Shown piece by piece: positions 63,117-64,000 of a DNA stretch of 64,000 nucleotides (position 1 is its first letter; each line of letters opens with the position of its first letter). The notes under the pieces are model-generated. The model saw nothing but the letters and a program-made list of their open reading frames with translations. It searched no databases and was not told the origin of the DNA. This DNA comes from Streptomyces venezuelae (GTDB taxonomy: Bacteria; Actinomycetota; Actinomycetes; Streptomycetales; Streptomycetaceae), in NCBI RefSeq assembly GCF_008642275.1, contig NZ_CP029189.1:5368501-5432500 (forward strand). Reading direction: 5' to 3'. A program made the position numbers and the translations under genes.

Positions 63117-63922
63117 TGCGCAATCCCCTCACCTGGCTGCGGCGCAACCTGGTCGTCATCGCGGGCCTCGGCACGCTCGCGTACATGATCCTGCCGAACG
63201 TCGTCGTCACCGTCTTCTCCTTCAACAACCCCACCGGGCGGTTCAACTACGCCTGGCAGGAGTTCTCCCTCGACGCGTGGAAGGACCCCTGCGGCGTCGC
63301 CGACATGTGCGGCTCCCTGTCCCTCTCGCTCCAGATCGCGCTCTGGTCCACCCTGGTCGCGACCGCGCTGGGCACCGCGATCGCCTTCGCGCTCGTGCGC
63401 TACCGCTTCCGGGCACGCGGCGCGGTCAACTCGCTGATCTTCCTGCCGATGGCCATGCCCGAGATCGTGATGGCGGCCTCGCTGCTCGCCCTCTTCCTCA
63501 ACATGGGCATCCAGCTGGGCTTCTGGACGATCCTGATCGCCCACATCATGTTCTGCCTCAGCTTCGTCGTCGCCGCCGTCAAGGCGCGTGTCCTGTCCAT
63601 GGACCCGCGGCTGGAGGAGGCTGCCCGCGACCTCTACGCCGGCCCGGTGCAGACCTTCGTACGGGTCACGCTGCCGATCGCGGCACCCGGTATCGCGGCG
63701 GGCGCGCTGCTCTCCTTCGCGCTCTCCTTCGACGACTTCATCATCACCAACTTCAACTCGGGCAACACCGTCACCTTCCCCATGTTCGTGTGGGGCTCGG
63801 CCCAGCGCGGTACGCCCGTGCAGATCAACGTCATCGGTACGGCGATGTTCGTCATCGCGGTGCTGGTGGTCCTCGCCGGCCAGATGGTCGGCAACCGCCG
63901 CAAGAAGGCACAACCGAAGTAA
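63116..63922 (+). CDS. potC: Polyamine ABC transporter permease PotC
   Basis: The 268-residue permease has six helices and the EAA motif EEAARDLYAGPVQTFVRVTL, with SFDDFIITNF as in PotC. It completes PotABCD. The start shares one base with the potB stop. Confidence 0.92.
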   Translation: MRNPLTWLRRNLVVIAGLGTLAYMILPNVVVTVFSFNNPTGRFNYAWQEFSLDAWKDPCGVADMCGSLSLSLQIALWSTLVATALGTAIAFALVRYRFRARGAVNSLIFLPMAMPEIVMAASLLALFLNMGIQLGFWTILIAHIMFCLSFVVAAVKARVLSMDPRLEEAARDLYAGPVQTFVRVTLPIAAPGIAAGALLSFALSFDDFIITNFNSGNTVTFPMFVWGSAQRGTPVQINVIGTAMFVIAVLVVLAGQMVGNRRKKAQPK

Positions 63923-63964
63923 TTCGGGAAAGCACGTCATCAGTTCCGTAGGGAGTTGGAAGCC

Positions 63965-64000
63965 ATGGCCCCAGTCGCCATGCGTAGTGTTGCTGCATCA
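63965..64000 (+). CDS. Start of a downstream gene, cut by the window end
   Basis: GGAG lies a few bases before an ATG that opens MAPVAMRSVAAS. Only 12 codons are present. In Streptomyces this place after potC usually holds an FAD-dependent amine oxidoreductase, which would suit polyamine use; that is inference from gene order alone. Confidence 0.55.
   Translation, partial: MAPVAMRSVAAS

Overview
This is a high-GC actinobacterial chromosome segment, almost certainly from Streptomyces. The order nsdA-amtB-glnK-glnD-ffh, rpsP-khpA-rimM-trmD-rplS, four tandem signal peptidases (sip), yraN-comM-dprA-whiG, rpsB-tsf-pyrH-frr-cdsA-rlmN and the polyamine-uptake block is the conserved core order of that genus. 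GTG starts, ATGA or TGATG overlaps and the sporulation sigma factor WhiG agree. Everything here rests on reading the sequence; no database search was run.

Layout. 1-5.1 kb: end of nsdA and the nitrogen operon amtB-glnK-glnD behind a GlnR-type box. 5.4-10.4 kb: ffh, a decayed ftsH C-terminal relic, a methyltransferase-like gene, proS and a SprT-like metalloprotein. 10.7-17.7 kb: ribosome and tRNA maturation genes, sipW-X-Y-Z, a NUDIX gene and a DUF2469 gene. 17.8-26.4 kb: DnaA-box-like sites, yraN, comM and dprA. dprA is split by a 5.35-kb Tn554-like transposon carrying three recombination genes and one unknown cargo gene. 26.6-34.6 kb: whiG, a TetR regulator, an M23 peptidase, rpsB-tsf-pyrH-frr-cdsA and rlmN. 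34.6-38.7 kb: a TPP riboswitch and the thiamine transporter thiBPQ. 38.9-47.1 kb: accessory genes, including a ferredoxin/reductase/P450 operon, a DMT-type transporter, a LOG-family protein and an odd ABC pair. 47.3-52.1 kb and 58.0-64.0 kb: two halves of a polyamine uptake and catabolism system.

The most interesting region is 55.2-57.9 kb. A Ro60 (TROVE/VWA) gene is preceded on the same strand by three tandem candidate Y RNAs. Each has a 5' element GGTGCG(A/C)(A/G)GGC and a 3' element GATCTC(T/G)GG, closed by an outer stem that differs in sequence but stays paired in all three. Two of them carry a permuted tRNA-like module: T-arm, acceptor strand, closing loop, acceptor strand, D-arm. A NADAR-domain gene lies just upstream. 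Bacterial Ro60-Y RNA particles are known, but this three-RNA array, the possible masking of the ro60 Shine-Dalgarno sequence and the NADAR neighbour deserve direct study.

The second highlight is the transposon in dprA. Its ends can be placed to the base: removing it with a 6-bp core restores an uninterrupted 391-codon dprA frame. The strain is therefore predicted to lack intact DprA unless the element excises.
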